A program made the position numbers and the translations under genes. A stretch of DNA of 64,000 nucleotides from Pseudogymnoascus destructans (lineage: Eukaryota; Ascomycota; Leotiomycetes; Thelebolales; Thelebolaceae), in the NCBI RefSeq assembly GCF_001641265.1, contig NW_020167521.1:1612001-1676000 (forward strand), read 5' to 3'. Shown here piece by piece: positions 36,743 through 48,070 of this stretch. The first letter of the stretch is position 1, and every line of letters starts with the position of its first letter. The notes below the pieces were generated by a model. It was given only the letters and a program-made list of their open reading frames with translations, searched no databases and was not told where the DNA came from.

Positions 36743-37075
36743 AGAGGACGATGCGATGAGATGCGATGGCCACCCACCACCCTACATCAACCTGCATGTA
36801 GCGCTGTATTGTAGATGCACATACACAGGGCTGCTGTCTGTCGTGCCATGGCAACCAAGGTGCCTGTGTGCCTGCTTGCCGCTTAAATTTGCCTAATCCT
36901 ACCCTATCCCATCCATTCCAACAAGCCCCCCCCCGGAACCCAGAGGCAAAACTCCGGACGCGCCGGGGGGGAGGTTCGGCTTCGAAGATAGCTTTCTACG
37001 CTGCCGGCCTCCACAGGAGAGTGGCGGTGCGGGGGGGTGTGCCGGTACACCGTGGTTTGAGGTCCATATTTACCT

Positions 37076-37126
37076 AGAGAGAGAGGGGAGAGAGAGCGGA
37101 GAGAGAGCGGAGAGAGAGGGAGAGGT
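37076..37126 (+). repeat. GA-rich simple repeat
   Basis: GAGAGAGAGGG and GAGAGAGCGGA units alternate; strand-asymmetric purine tract. Confidence 0.8.
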
Positions 37127-37160
37127 GGATGAGAGATAAGGTGTCCTGGGTTATCTTCGT

Positions 37161-37197
37161 CATGATATGCTGCCGTCCAGGCAGGCAGCATATCATG
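37161..37197. repeat. Perfect inverted repeat 1, 14 bp arms
   Basis: CATGATATGCTGCC (37161-37174) pairs with GGCAGCATATCATG (37184-37197) around the 9-base loop GTCCAGGCA. It directly precedes the second hairpin by one base. Confidence 0.9.
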
Positions 37198-37198
37198 G

Positions 37199-37247
37199 CG
37201 GTTCATGGCGCTATCTTGCCATCCAGGCAAGATAGCGCCATGAACCG
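37199..37247. repeat. Perfect inverted repeat 2, 22 bp arms
   Basis: The arms 37199-37220 and 37226-37247 are exact reverse complements (CGGTTCATGGCGCTATCTTG... and its mate), with the 5-base loop ATCCA. The loop region TGCCATCCAGGCA resembles TGCCGTCCAGGCA of the first hairpin, so the two look related. Confidence 0.92.
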
Positions 37248-37625
37248 ATTGTGTGGGACGGGACTGGCTGGCTGGTGCTGTACCGTGGTCGTCGTGTTCG
37301 CCGGTGAGGGGTGGCCAACGTATCGCCGCGTGAATGGCGTGGGGTTTTGGGGTGGTGGTTCGGGGTAGCTGGTGGTGGTATCACCAGCGCATTGGGATGT
37401 GAGATGATATGGTGATGGGGAAGATTACGGTTATGCCTCCCGGCGCGAAATGAGGCCGAGTTTGTCACTTGTATGATCCTACTGGTTGAAGCACTCTGGA
37501 GCACTCTGGAAGATATCTCAGAATCCCAGAAACTTTGAATAGGGGCCCTACCTCACCGCCGCGATACGAACCACATATTGCAACAAAGGCCCTGGATTAA
37601 CGCAGATCAATCCCCCTTGTATGCG

Positions 37626-37695
37626 CGCCTCGCAGCCCTCGCAGCCCTCGCAGCCCTCGCAGCCCTCGCAGCCCTCGCAGCCCTCGCAGCCCTCC
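37626..37695 (+). repeat. 9 bp minisatellite CAGCCCTCG
   Basis: Seven to eight head-to-tail copies; translates as a false EGCEGC-type repeat on the minus strand. Confidence 0.93.
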
Positions 37696-38749
37696 CAGAT
37701 GCGAATATCTATATTTGACTTCCTATAGCAAACAGCTATTATACTTTCTCCCGTCAGCGAAAACAGATTCTCTTCCCCAGCGATATGGATGGGCGCAAGC
37801 CGCATGGCTGCAATTGGAGGAGGACGCTAGATCATGCACAAGCCATGCATACATAAACCACAGAGCAGACACCCCCCCCATTTGGGAATCGCACACATTG
37901 GAAATGGGCCGTATGCGCACACTGTATGGGTAAGTTGCTGTGCCCAAAGCTGGAGTTTCCGTGCCTAGGCGCGACTGGGAGTCCCGCATCTTCTGGTCAC
38001 TGCAAAATGCAGTGCGCATGCATGGAGAGTCGACGCCGGCATGTCCGTGGAACTAGGCCGCCGTAGACCACCGACCCCCTCATAGATCTCGACCAGCGGC
38101 GGTCGTGGCCCCAGCCGCAGCAGGTCAGCATGCCAGTTATCGGGGATTTAACTCCCATTATCGCCGGCGGCCAGCAGTTTGTCAGATCGTACTCCGTAGA
38201 CATAGTCCCCACAGAAGCCAAAGCACCTCGTGGCAGAACGGCCGCCGGTGGCAACTGTCTGTCTGTGTGTGGTGGTAGCCAGCCGAGCTCGGCTTTCACC
38301 AATTATTAACCGCCGTAAAATTACTTTTACAGTATTGTTAAGCGATAGCAGGGACGCCTCTAGCTGAAATTTGTCAAGGCTAGACTCGACTGTTTTGCGG
38401 GTCGCTGGTACTCGACGATGAAATGGAGCCAGTTACCAGTCGAGGATCGCGGGTGTTTTTTGTCCAATGGACGGCCCCTGTCCTGTCCTGCACAGCACAG
38501 TCGCCCCCATAGCCCATGAGGGTTTTCTGGGTGGCGGTTGGAACCAACTAACTACCCCAACTACCTCCCCGATCTCCTCGCCGGCCAGTAAGAGGGATTC
38601 ATATACGGAGGGAAAGAAAAACTGCTCGCCAGGTTTTTATGGTACTGGGCGTGTGGTAAGCATGTATGACACTATCCGTCTAAAGCAACGGACACAAAAG
38701 AACACGCGCGATGCCTGTCAAGAGCGCAGGTGACAGACAGGCCATTCGA

Positions 38750-38779
38750 GGGTTCGGGTTCGGGGTCGGGGTCGGGGTC

Positions 38780-38811
<32 letters not shown>

Positions 38812-38813
38812 TT
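38750..38813 (+). repeat. GGGGTC tandem repeat, G-quadruplex-prone
   Basis: About ten GGGGTCG/GGGTCGG copies. Many closely spaced runs of four G on one strand could form quadruplexes. It differs from the fungal telomere unit TTAGGG. Confidence 0.9.
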
Positions 38814-39041
38814 CCTTGGAGTTGTGCAGTAAGTGTAGTAGTACAGCAGGATCCTTGGTCTTGTTTGGCCTGCTGCTACTCCGGCGGCGAGAGACTGGGC
38901 GTCCCACTTTGCCTGGTGATCAAACAGCTTGACCTTGGTTCCCGAACCTCGAGATCAGCAATCGTTATGGGCCACCCCCCCTCGGGCCCAAGCGCTGGTG
39001 CATGCATGATGGGGCTCGCTTCCGGCCTGCCAGTCAGTCAG

Positions 39042-39078
39042 CTAGCCTGAGTAGCCTGAGTAGCCTGAGTAGCCTGAG
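39042..39078 (+). repeat. TAGCCTGAG tandem repeat
   Basis: Four 9 bp copies. Confidence 0.9.
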
Positions 39079-39292
39079 GAAGAGAGACGAATGGAGGAGG
39101 GTTACGGTGTACCTACACCGTAGGTACGGGATGGATGGGGAGGGGAAGTGATATAGGCGCCTTGAGGTCGGATCGGACCAAAGAGGAAAGAAAGAGGGCT
39201 GAGACGAGACACTACCAGAGGAAGTGGGAGGAAAGCAGAGACACGGGGGGCGGGGGGGTGCGGGGCGGGGCGGAGAAAGTAAGTGGTGGTGG

Positions 39293-39745
39293 GTGGTACG
39301 GTAGTGTATGTGGTGGGTGTGGTAGTGGGATGGTAGTGTATGTGGTAGTGAATGGTAGTGTACGTGGTAGTGGTATGGTAGTGTATGTGGTAGTGAATGG
39401 TAGTGTATGTGGTAGTGATATGGTAGTGTATGTGGTAGTGGTATGGTAGTGGTATGGTAGTGTACGTGGTAGTGGTATGGTAGTGTATGTGGTAGTGAAT
39501 GGTAGTGTACGTGGTAGTGAATGGTAGTGTACGTGGTAATGAATGGTAGTGTACGTGGTAGTGATATGGTAGTGTACGTGGTAGTGGTATGGTAGTGTAT
39601 GTGGTAGTGAATGGTAGTGTATGTGGTAGTGAATGGTAGTGTACGTGGTAGTGATATGGTAGTGGTATGGTAGTGTATGTGGCAGTGGTATGGTACTGTA
39701 CGTGGCAGTGGTGGTACGGTACTGTACGTGCTAGTTGTACGGTAC
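39293..39745 (+). repeat. 22-23 bp minisatellite GGTAGTGTATGTGGTAGTG
   Basis: About 18 to 20 degenerate copies of GGTAGTGTAYGTGGTAGTG followed by AAT or GTAT. Variation among copies (TATG/TACG, GAAT/GTAT) is mosaic. It forces an apparent His/Tyr/Thr-rich frame of 267 codons on the minus strand, which I reject. Confidence 0.93.
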
Positions 39746-39928
39746 TGTACGTACGTGGTAGTGGTACGGCTGGTGCTGCGAACTACTGCGAGGTCTACAA
39801 GTAGTCGAGTAAGGGTTACAAAATTACAGTACAGCACAAATACAGTTTGGTGCAGTGCAGTTACAACTGGTACGACTCGACTACGACTTTCATAAAGGAA
39901 ATGGAAAACTACACTCGGGGATTAATCC

Positions 39929-40028
39929 AGTAAATCCAGTAAATCCAGTAAATCCAGTAAATCCAGTAAATCCAGTAAATCCAGTAAATCCAGTAAATCC
40001 AGTAAATCCAGTAGATCCAGTAAATCCT
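39929..40028 (+). repeat. 9 bp minisatellite AATCCAGTA
   Basis: Eleven almost perfect copies (one carries GATCCAGTA); reads as a false NPV repeat. Confidence 0.95.
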
Positions 40029-41102
40029 ACTCCCTACACACTAAACACTCCTACTCACACCCACATGTCACTTTTGTCGCGTCTAACCCCACCCTTACAC
40101 ATGTATGTAGTACCTTAACTGTGTACCGTACTTGCTTGCAGCATACCGCCCACCCGCTGAAAATCATTCCTATTCACGACCAAACATCACTTTCTCCTCC
40201 ACACTTTCCCTTCTCATCTCAGCCTCCAGAAGATCGACACCGAAAATCGATCCCAACCTGTGCACTGTTGCTTATCTTCATTCTCCTTCTCCCCCTCGTC
40301 GCCCTCCCCCCCTCGCGAGGCAACCAATCTCGCCGATTGAAGAACCGCTTACCTGCAGACGGGACCGACTCGGCTGCACTCTTCTTCTCCACCCCAGATC
40401 CCAGCGCGCGAAAAGCGAACATCCCTTTCCCCTTCTGCCCGCCAAATACTCATCGACCTCCTTCTCTCCGTCGACTGAGCATACATTCGCTTCGTGTTGT
40501 GTTCCCGTTTTCCCAGATCCGACGCGACCAGTATTTTATACCTCTCTCATCCTTCGCTCGGGATGCGCAATTAGACACGAAGAACGTGAATTGACGCTTG
40601 CTCTGCTTCATACCAGTCACAATACCTACGACCGAGGCCGATTCATCCCGCGGAGAAACGGCCGCGCCTTGAGCAATTGGGCCTTCGGATCTCGACATTT
40701 CGCGAAGGGATCTACAATTGACGCATTTCCGATCCTTCAATTCTGCTCCTGTCGCTCTTTTAGCCGACAATAACACTCGCTGAGCCCGTTTCGTCCGATT
40801 TCAAGGATACCTTCCTCTACACTCGCTCTCGCGATATTAGCCTCATATTGTGTTTATAACTCACCACAGTCGCTCGTTTTCGGCTCCCAGCTCCCGGCAT
40901 TGTTGGCCCGCTTCCCTACCTGCGCTTGTTCAGGGCACTTTGCAACTCTGCACTTGCGCCCGCCGCATCTGCGATTCTGCTCTGATCTTCGGTCTGGGAA
41001 TATTGTCTGAGTCGAACGTTACTCGGTAATACGACCAGACACCTTCAATCGCCACAAGAAAGAGACCCAGTGACTCCCTGGCCCCGCGATCTCAAAGTCG
41101 CA

Positions 41103-43157
41103 ATGCAGCCCACCAGTTATGGACAGCAATTCTACCAGCCCGCGTATGGCCTTCCAATGTCTATGCCTTCATCGTATCATGGCCTTCCCTACGACGATCA
41201 GCAGTTTTACCAGCCAGAAGTGTATTCGGATATGATGCAGCCGTCGCCAATGAACAACACAGCGATCCACAGTGAGGATTTCCCCGATCGCAACGATGCC
41301 AAACCGCGTCTTGCGAAGCAGGAGGTTGAGCTCTTAGAACGCCATTTTCAAGAAAACCACAAGCCGCCGAGTTCTTTGAAGCGCCAATTGGCAGAGAACA
41401 TGGGTGTGCAAGTGTGCAGGATAAACGTAAGTTGAGACGAGTTGCTATCAGAGCCCCTACTGACTATTTCCCAGAACTGGTTTCAAAACAGACGAGCGAA
41501 GGCCAAACATGAAGTCAAGCAAGCAGCAAGACTTCTCACGATTGAGCGCGCCCAATCTGACGAGCAAGAGACCGAAGAATACGATTTGTCGAAGGAGTTC
41601 TCGGAGATGTTTGAAGAAGAGCAGCCTGCGTCTGAAGACGAACCAAAACGTCCTCGGAGTGGCAGCGTTCATAAAAAGGCTTCATACAATCAGACGTATG
41701 AGGCTCCTGTAGCCGCAAGCTCTCGGTCCCTTGAACACGCAGAGCTCGATAACCAGGCCGCATATCAACGGAGAAACTATGGTTTCGAGTTCGATCACCA
41801 GGCCGATGGGGATCAATTCGGTGTCACTATTTATGAGAGTATGGCGGAACTGGATCATACTCAATTTCAAAATACGGCCTCTGCCAACGTTCTTGAGTAC
41901 GAAGACAATGGTTATACGACATCGCCAACGTCAATGGAGAACTTGGATCGCAAAGCGATGATCATGTCGATGCCAAACACCCACAACTACTCTTACAAGA
42001 TCCCAGCTCAAGGGAGCTCGAATCCTGCGAAAGCCACTTTTCCGTCACAGCTGCTCGTTGGCAAGCACAGCCAAGGCAGCCTACGTACCATTCCAGACGA
42101 CAGGGGCGACACCCGGAGGCCATCCGAGACCTCGCAAGAAGGTGCAACTATGAGATTCATGTCACCTCCCCCTTCAGCAGACATCGCATCACGCCGCAGC
42201 AAACGACGCCCTGCCCCAATTGGAACAGAAGCGATTAGAGATCGCGCCTCCCCGAGTATGAAGACTCCTTTAACTGCCGCGCCACAGCGACGCGCAACAA
42301 AGAGCCCTGGTATTGGGGTCCGTCGTGCAGCATCTATTGGTGCAGGTCTCAACGTACTGGGAAGCCGAGTTTCCAAATCTGTTGCGCCTCTTTCGCAGTC
42401 TCCTCTTCGTCCACACTTCCCCCACGAGCTAAAGAAGTTTGCTGGGATGGACAGCCAGGTCAATTTGATCCATGCACCCAATGGCCTCGCCCCTCCAACC
42501 CCGAGATCTCCAAATGAGATTGCCGGGGGGGCTCAATTCTACATGGATGAAGAATCTAAGCAGTACTCCCATATCTCCCAACAAGAGTACGACGTACTGA
42601 GCACCAACCAAGATCCTTCTAACGGATATTTCGCACCGTATGACCTCGGTTTTTCACCTCCCGAGACCCCTGGCGGTGGGCATCAGTGGACAGGATATGA
42701 CGTCGGAGACAACGCTCTTCATACTCCAGGTCTTAGTTCGTTTCCAAGCGATGAATTCGCCCTGCAGATGTCTCAGCCACTTCAAATCCCTCAATATGCG
42801 TCTGCACCAACAGATACAGACTCTGGCACATCCCATGGCCACGGGCCAGTGAGCGATCTTTACCATCCCCAGATGCCGATATCTCAACATTATTTATCTT
42901 CGCAGGGTTCTGAGCTCTCGGTCTCTCCTCAATCTAGCTGCAATAATGTAGCATACGCCAACAACAATACCCAATTCGACGCCACTGGCATAGAAGGCAA
43001 ACTCCATGTCCAGTATCAATGGGACCAACAAGGATCTGACTATCTTGTTTCGCTATCAGAGCACTCATCGCCTGATCAGGCAAGGAATCAAGGCCTTGTT
43101 TTTCGTAACGCCACGCCCAGAGATTTCGAGGGCAAGCCGTGTTCAGGAAGCCCCTGA
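41103..43157 (+). CDS. Homeobox transcription factor
   Basis: Nuclear DNA-binding regulator of 668 residues. Exons 41103-41426 and 41475-43157 are joined by a 48 bp intron inside helix 3 of the homeodomain. The homeodomain spans about residues 64-121: PRLAKQEVELLERHFQENHK, the helix-turn block LAENMGVQVCRIN, then after the splice NWFQNRRAKAKHE with the invariant W, F, N and R. The N-terminus is Tyr/Gln/Pro-rich (YGQQFYQPAYGLPM). The rest is disordered, with acidic (FSEMFEEEQPASEDEPKRPR) and Ser/Pro/Gln-rich stretches. In filamentous fungi such factors (for instance Fusarium Htf1 and Magnaporthe Hox proteins) control conidiation and other development, but I cannot match this one to a particular member. 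The very long upstream gap is usual for developmental regulators. Residue 105 (Cys) is uncommon in the turn before helix 3. Confidence 0.85.
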
Positions 43158-43948
43158 CTACAATCTAGCAACGACAATACGGGGATCAACTTCCACTGTG
43201 CCTCTATCTAAGGCGCCAACTATACGCATGTACCAACAACAGCACTTTCTATTCTAGCGTTGATTCTCATTCGAGCTCATCTTTCAACTGTACTAAAGCA
43301 TCGAGCGACAGCATTATTTTTTCCTTTGTTCAACGATACGATGGAGCGATTATACCAGGCACTCACAAAAGGGCCATTCATGGATGGCGATTGGGAATAG
43401 GGTGTATATATACGACGGGCGGAACACTATTAACTCGATACGAGTCGAGAGGAGGGGGGGGAGCATAATTAGGGTTACGGATTGGATTGCGATCACGATG
43501 ACTCTTTCTACCATGTATGCCGACGGCAACAAACGATTTCATGATATCTAGGAGTTTGAGTTGACTTATTTTGTTGATTGTCCATTTCGCTTGAACCTCA
43601 TAATATGCAAACATTTTAGATTAGGCGGATTGGGTATAAAAATAAGATCAACACTGACAATGCCTCCCTGATGCTCTTACTGTTCCTGTCCTGTACTAAA
43701 GTGATAATTGCTTTTCTCCGAACGTAATAAAATCCGTCACGTGAACTAGTGTGACGTAAGATTGATAGCTGTCCCCGCATCGCTATTTCCTCATTTGATG
43801 ATAGCGTCGCATTGGGGTTCAGAGGGAGCCGATGGAAGCCGCCCATCAGCCACGCAAACTTTTTGTAATCACCAGGTCGCTGGAGACCTTCTTCTTAAGT
43901 CCCTTCATTCTTCTTCAAGATCGTTTCTGTTGAGGATCAAAAGCAACA
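43158..43948. other. Intergenic, PUT2 promoter
   Basis: No gene. A GTCACGTGAAC element at about 43736-43746 contains CACGTG and lies about 210 bp upstream of PUT2. No clear Put3-type CGG-N10-CCG site was found. Confidence 0.45.
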
Positions 43949-45811
43949 ATGGCTACCAGAAGCATGCGCAGGATTCCTGCCCTCAGCAGCCGTGGCGCCC
44001 TGATTGCGAAGAGGAACGTCAGCCTTGCCTCGTTCAAGATCCCAAAGGTTACCAATGAACCTAACGTGAGTTTACCAACATGACGATAGCAGCAGCTCTT
44101 GCGATTGAAAGCTAACAGGATGGCAGCATCATTATGCCAAAGGCTCCGCGCAACGGACTGGGCTCATGAGCGCTCTGAAGCAATTACAGAGCTTGACGCC
44201 ACTCGAGGTCCCGCTATTCATCGGCGGTGAAGAGGTACGCAAAGCTCCCAATCGAACTCCCAATCGAACTCCCAATCGAACACAGCAGCTAATTGAATCC
44301 AACCACAGGTCAAAACCTCGCACACCCTCTCACAACTCAACCCCTCCGACCACGCCTCAACCATCGCCACCTACTCCAAAGCCTCCAGCAACGATGTCAC
44401 CAAAGCCATCAACTCCGCCCTCGGCGCCAAGCCAGCATGGGAATCAATGCCCTTCTCCGACCGCGCCGCCATCTTCCTCAAGGCCGCTGACCTGATCGCC
44501 GGGAAATACCGCTACCAGATGATGGCCGCCACGATGCTGGGCCAGGGCAAGAACGCGTGGCAGGCGGAGATCGACGCTGCTGCGGAACTGGTGGATTTCC
44601 TAAGGTTTAATGTACAGTATGCAGAGGAGTTGTATGCGCAGCAGCCTGTCTTGAATTCGCCGGGGGTATGGAATAGGGTTGAGTATAGGCCGCTGGAGGG
44701 ATTCGTCTACGCGGTCTCGCCGTTCAATTTCACTGCCATTGCGGGCAACCTACCCTGTGCACCAGCGCTGATGGGCAACGTCGTAGTATGGAAGCCCTCG
44801 GACTCCGCCATCACCTCAAACTGGCTCCTCTACCAGATCCTCCTCGAAGCCGGGCTCCCACCAAACGTCATCCAATTCGTCCCCGGCCCACCGGCGGAAG
44901 TCACCAAGGTCGTGCTGGGAAGCAAGGACTTCGCCGCGCTGCACTATACCGGCTCCACCGCCGTGTTCCGCAAGCTGTACGGCATGATCGGCGAGGGTGT
45001 TGCCAGTGGCAAGTATATCGGCTACCCCCGCATCGTCGGCGAGACGGGAGGGAAGAACTTCCACCTCATCCACGCCTCTGCGGCCGTCGACAACGCAGCT
45101 CTCCAAACTGTGCGCGGCGCCTTCGAGTTCCAGGGTCAAAAATGCTCCGCTACATCACGCTGCTACGTCCCCTCCACTATCTGGCCGTCTTTCAAATTGC
45201 GTCTCGTCGCCGAGACGAAGGCTCTTAAGATTGGCCCCCCTACCGACCCTGAGAACTTCGTCGGGCCGGTCATTCACGCTGCGTCTTTTGATAAGCTTGC
45301 TGGCGTCATTGATGATGCTGCTAAGGATGATTCGCTTGAGTTACTTGTCGGAGGGACATATGATAAATCCAAGGGGTATTTCATCCACCCCACCATCTAC
45401 GCCACTACCGACCCCAAACACCATCTTCTGAGCACCGAGCTCTTCGGCCCCATCCTCGTCGTCCACGTCTACGCCGATAAACCCTCTACCCGCGCTAAAG
45501 ACTTCAACAACGCCATCCAGGCCATCTCTAACGCCTCGGAGTACGCACTGACCGGCAGCGTATTCGCGCAGGACCGCGCGGTGATTAGGTTTGCGGAGGA
45601 CAGATTGAGGGATTGTGCGGGGAACTTTTATATTAATTGTAAGAGCACCGGGGCGGTAGTGGGGCAGCAGCCGTTTGGGGGGGCGAGGGCGAGTGGCACG
45701 AATGATAAGGCGGGGAGTGTGAATCTGCTCACGAGGTTTGTGAGTATGAGGAGTATTAAGGAGGAGTTTGTGGAGACGAAGAAAGTGGAGTATCCGAGTA
45801 ATGAGGTTTAA
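43949..45811 (+). CDS. PUT2: Delta-1-pyrroline-5-carboxylate dehydrogenase, mitochondrial
   Basis: Second enzyme of proline breakdown: oxidises pyrroline-5-carboxylate/glutamate semialdehyde to glutamate with NAD+ in mitochondria (PUT2 in yeast, prnC in Aspergillus). Exons 43949-44065, 44127-44234 and 44309-45811 join to 575 residues, the usual length. The N-terminus MATRSMRRIPALSSRGAL is basic and Ser-rich without acidic residues, a matrix-targeting type. Exon 2 carries HHYAKGSAQRTGLMSAL and PLFIGGEE. The aldehyde dehydrogenase signatures are VGETGGKNFHL with the general base Glu320, and FEFQGQKCSATSR with the nucleophile Cys354; FGPILVVHVY and PFGGARASGTNDKAG follow. Intron 2 holds a 12 bp triplication. 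It stands alone, with no proline oxidase neighbour in view. Confidence 0.95.
44246..44281 (+). repeat. 12 bp triplication in PUT2 intron 2
   Basis: TCCCAATCGAAC occurs three times head to tail inside the 74 bp intron. Confidence 0.95.
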
Positions 45812-46717
45812 GGGGGCGGGGGGTAAGCGGCCACTACAAATAGGCATTTGCGGTTACGGCGCTGATGCAGATATTGGTCAAAGAAGCACCACAGTACGCT
45901 ATGTGGACAGGGGAAAATCCTTGAGGGAGTGGTTCGTTGCTGCCATTATAAATACCTATTTGTGTCGCTATGCTGGCGAAGAGTTGGGTCGAAGAAGTTC
46001 AGATACTTCAAGGTGTTCATTTAACTTGTAGGCATGTTTTGAGAGGCATTGCTTGATTAGCTGTGTACTTGGATTGCTTATGGTAGTAGATATAGCACTT
46101 ACTCGATGTTTTATAGAGATGCACCCAACAATTACCGCATATATCAGTATATCAGTATATCGGCAGTGGTAAAATAGAATCATGTTGAATTGTGTTACTC
46201 CTCCATCTGATGGGCAGATGCCGTATTTGTAGGCTGTTCGGCCCGACTATCCCTTGCAGAAACACATTCGTAATAATCTCCACCCATTCAAGAGCGGTGA
46301 AGAGATGCCTGCTCACTCTTCCCATATACTCCAACCACTTGATGTTGGCTGTTTTGGCCCATTAAAGAGAGCTTTTGCACGGAGGGAATGATATTCATAC
46401 TTGCGATAGAATTGTTGCGAACTCAGCTCCCTGCATACTTTAGCGCACATCTACCGTGGCTATACACTGAGGGCCTATCAATTTTATGAAGCCATGTTAC
46501 AGTCAACATACGCGACGAGATCTGTCACATCGACAGATAAACATAATTGGTAGTCCATAAGTTATGGTTGCTACTCTACGCCCAGTACCATCGTCTAGGG
46601 TCGCCGGCTCTAAAACCCCTCTTGGGTAACTCCGTATAGCCATTCATGGAATGCCGTCTAAAAACAAAACAAACATCAAGCGGATTCCTTCTTCTACGCC
46701 TCCCAGCACCCATCTAA
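45812..46717. other. Intergenic between convergent genes
   Basis: 3' ends of PUT2 and the HAD phosphatase gene meet here. No gene seen. Confidence 0.5.
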
Positions 46718-47644
46718 TTAGTTTCCAACCCATCCACCGCTGATCTTAAGCACAACCCCCCCCTTCTCCCCCACCCTCGCAACAACAACACTCCTCAAAT
46801 CCTCGACAACCCAATCCGCACCCGCCTCCTTCACCTCCTTCGCCGTATGCGTGGTCGCCACGCCCAACACCCTGCACCCAGCCGCCTTTCCGGCCTTAAT
46901 TCCCGCAGGGCTATCCTCCAGCACTAGCAGCCCCTTAGGGTCGAGCTTAAGAGACTCAGCGCCCATCAGGTAGCCCTGCGGATCCGGCTTGCCGTTCGCC
47001 ACGGACTCTGCGGTCACAAAGTGCTCAGGGGCTGGGAGCTTGAGGATGCGGAGCCAGCCATTGGCTAAGGGAGCGGTTCCGGAGGTCACAATGGCCCAGG
47101 GAACTGGAGGGGTAGTAGTTGAGAGAGAGTCGCAGAGGGAGCGGGCGCCGAGGATCTCGGTGGCGTCTGCTCCGTAACGGGTGGGTATTTGGCCTTCCAC
47201 TTCGCAGACGTCTAGAGGTGTGTTAGTAGATGATTGATAGTAGGTGGGAAACGAGTCGGATGAAGTGTTGGATGTGAGAACTTCATGGTTTTGTGCAATA
47301 TGGGCCGTGAATAGAGATGGACGAGTGGGTTACGTCAACCGCAGGGGAGTGGTAACTCACATTCCCAGTTTGCCTTCTCGGGGCTTATAATTTGAAGAAC
47401 GTCTATGCTGCGCCTGCCGTGCGAGGTCTGCAGGATAACATTTGGGTCCACGCCAATCTCCTTCCCGATCCTGCGCTTGGTCAGTGGCTGGTGAGGCTTA
47501 AGATGGGAGGGGCGCTTACTGGTGCCAATGCTTCACAACTGCGTCTGTGGAATCGATAATTGTGCCGTCCAAGTCGAACAGAAGCCCAGCAAAGGATACT
47601 TCCTCGGCCGGAGCAGTATATGATCCTTCATTTGTCGACCCCAT
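46718..47644 (-). CDS. HAD-family phosphatase, glycerol-phosphate/2-deoxyglucose-6-phosphate phosphatase type
   Basis: Cytosolic sugar-phosphate or glycerol-phosphate phosphatase of the haloacid dehalogenase superfamily (yeast Gpp1/Gpp2 and Dog1/Dog2 group). Exons 47644-47520, 47470-47361 and 47211-46718 join to 242 residues; introns are 49 and 149 bp. Motif I LLFDLDGT has the nucleophile Asp24 and acid/base Asp26. Cap residues include WHQIGKEIGVDP and TSHGRRSIDVL, typical of Gpp/Dog enzymes. Motif II is AIVTSG, motif III includes GKPDPQGYLMGA, and motif IV is LVLEDSPAGIKAGKAAG. If it makes glycerol it would be an output of the HOG pathway whose SSK2 kinase lies in the same window, but substrate cannot be read from the sequence. 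Confidence 0.88.
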
Positions 47645-48070
47645 TTTAATTTGATATTTCTTTCCGACGTGGTAAGTGAGACTGATTTGTAATGAGAGCT
47701 GGTTCGGTATGCCGTAAAATATATCAAATATCTGAGTTCTCAAATTTTAAAAATATTTATAACTCCAATATGATCTGCCAGTGACTTTAAATTTCGTAAC
47801 AATGTGTTCTCATAAATAATTGCGTGTCGTCTCAGGGAACCGGCCTCTGATATATACGTACTAGATGCGAGAAATCATGCGGCGGCGAGTCCGGCAAAAC
47901 CACTTGCCCCATCTCTTAGCCTAACGAATCAGGCATGCACAAATGACAGGGATTCGCTCTTAGTGGTGAAATCTTGGAACCACACACCGAAATTTCGCGA
48001 TTAGATTAGAGAAGTGGAATTTTGTTTCTGCTGCAGCGAACCTAGCCACATAAATTCTGCCAACGGAACA
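47645..48070. promoter_or_regulatory. Divergent promoter, HAD phosphatase / NUG1
   Basis: 426 bp between divergent start codons. AT-rich part at 47740-47830. No named motif. Confidence 0.45.

Larger units (their letters stand above)
34284..41102. other. 6.8 kb gene-free, minisatellite-rich region
   Basis: No convincing gene. Most long open frames are created by tandem repeats (for example minus-strand 36206-36854 and 39034-39837). From about 35930 to 40030 there are at least ten unrelated tandem arrays and two perfect hairpins, listed separately. The last kilobase (about 40150-41100) is C/T-rich with few purine runs, like a long fungal promoter and leader, and probably belongs to the homeobox gene. 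Confidence 0.6.

Noticed and set aside
36206..36854. Long minus-strand frames with Ser-His-Leu-Ile repeats
   Set aside because: Translation of the GAGAT and GAAGAGGATGAA arrays, not a gene.
38750..38813. Possible internal telomere repeat
   Set aside because: The unit is GGGGTC, not TTAGGG, and there is no subtelomeric gene context.
39034..39837. A 267-codon minus-strand frame rich in His, Tyr and Thr
   Set aside because: It is produced by the 22-23 bp minisatellite being read through; composition follows the DNA unit, and no start or conserved part is present.
35930..40030. CRISPR-like array
   Set aside because: Repeats are head-to-tail without unique spacers and the genome is eukaryotic.
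40121..40773. Two overlapping Pro/Ser-rich frames before the homeobox gene
   Set aside because: Both are in a C/T-rich leader-like stretch that any frame reads as Pro/Ser/Leu; no similarity seen.
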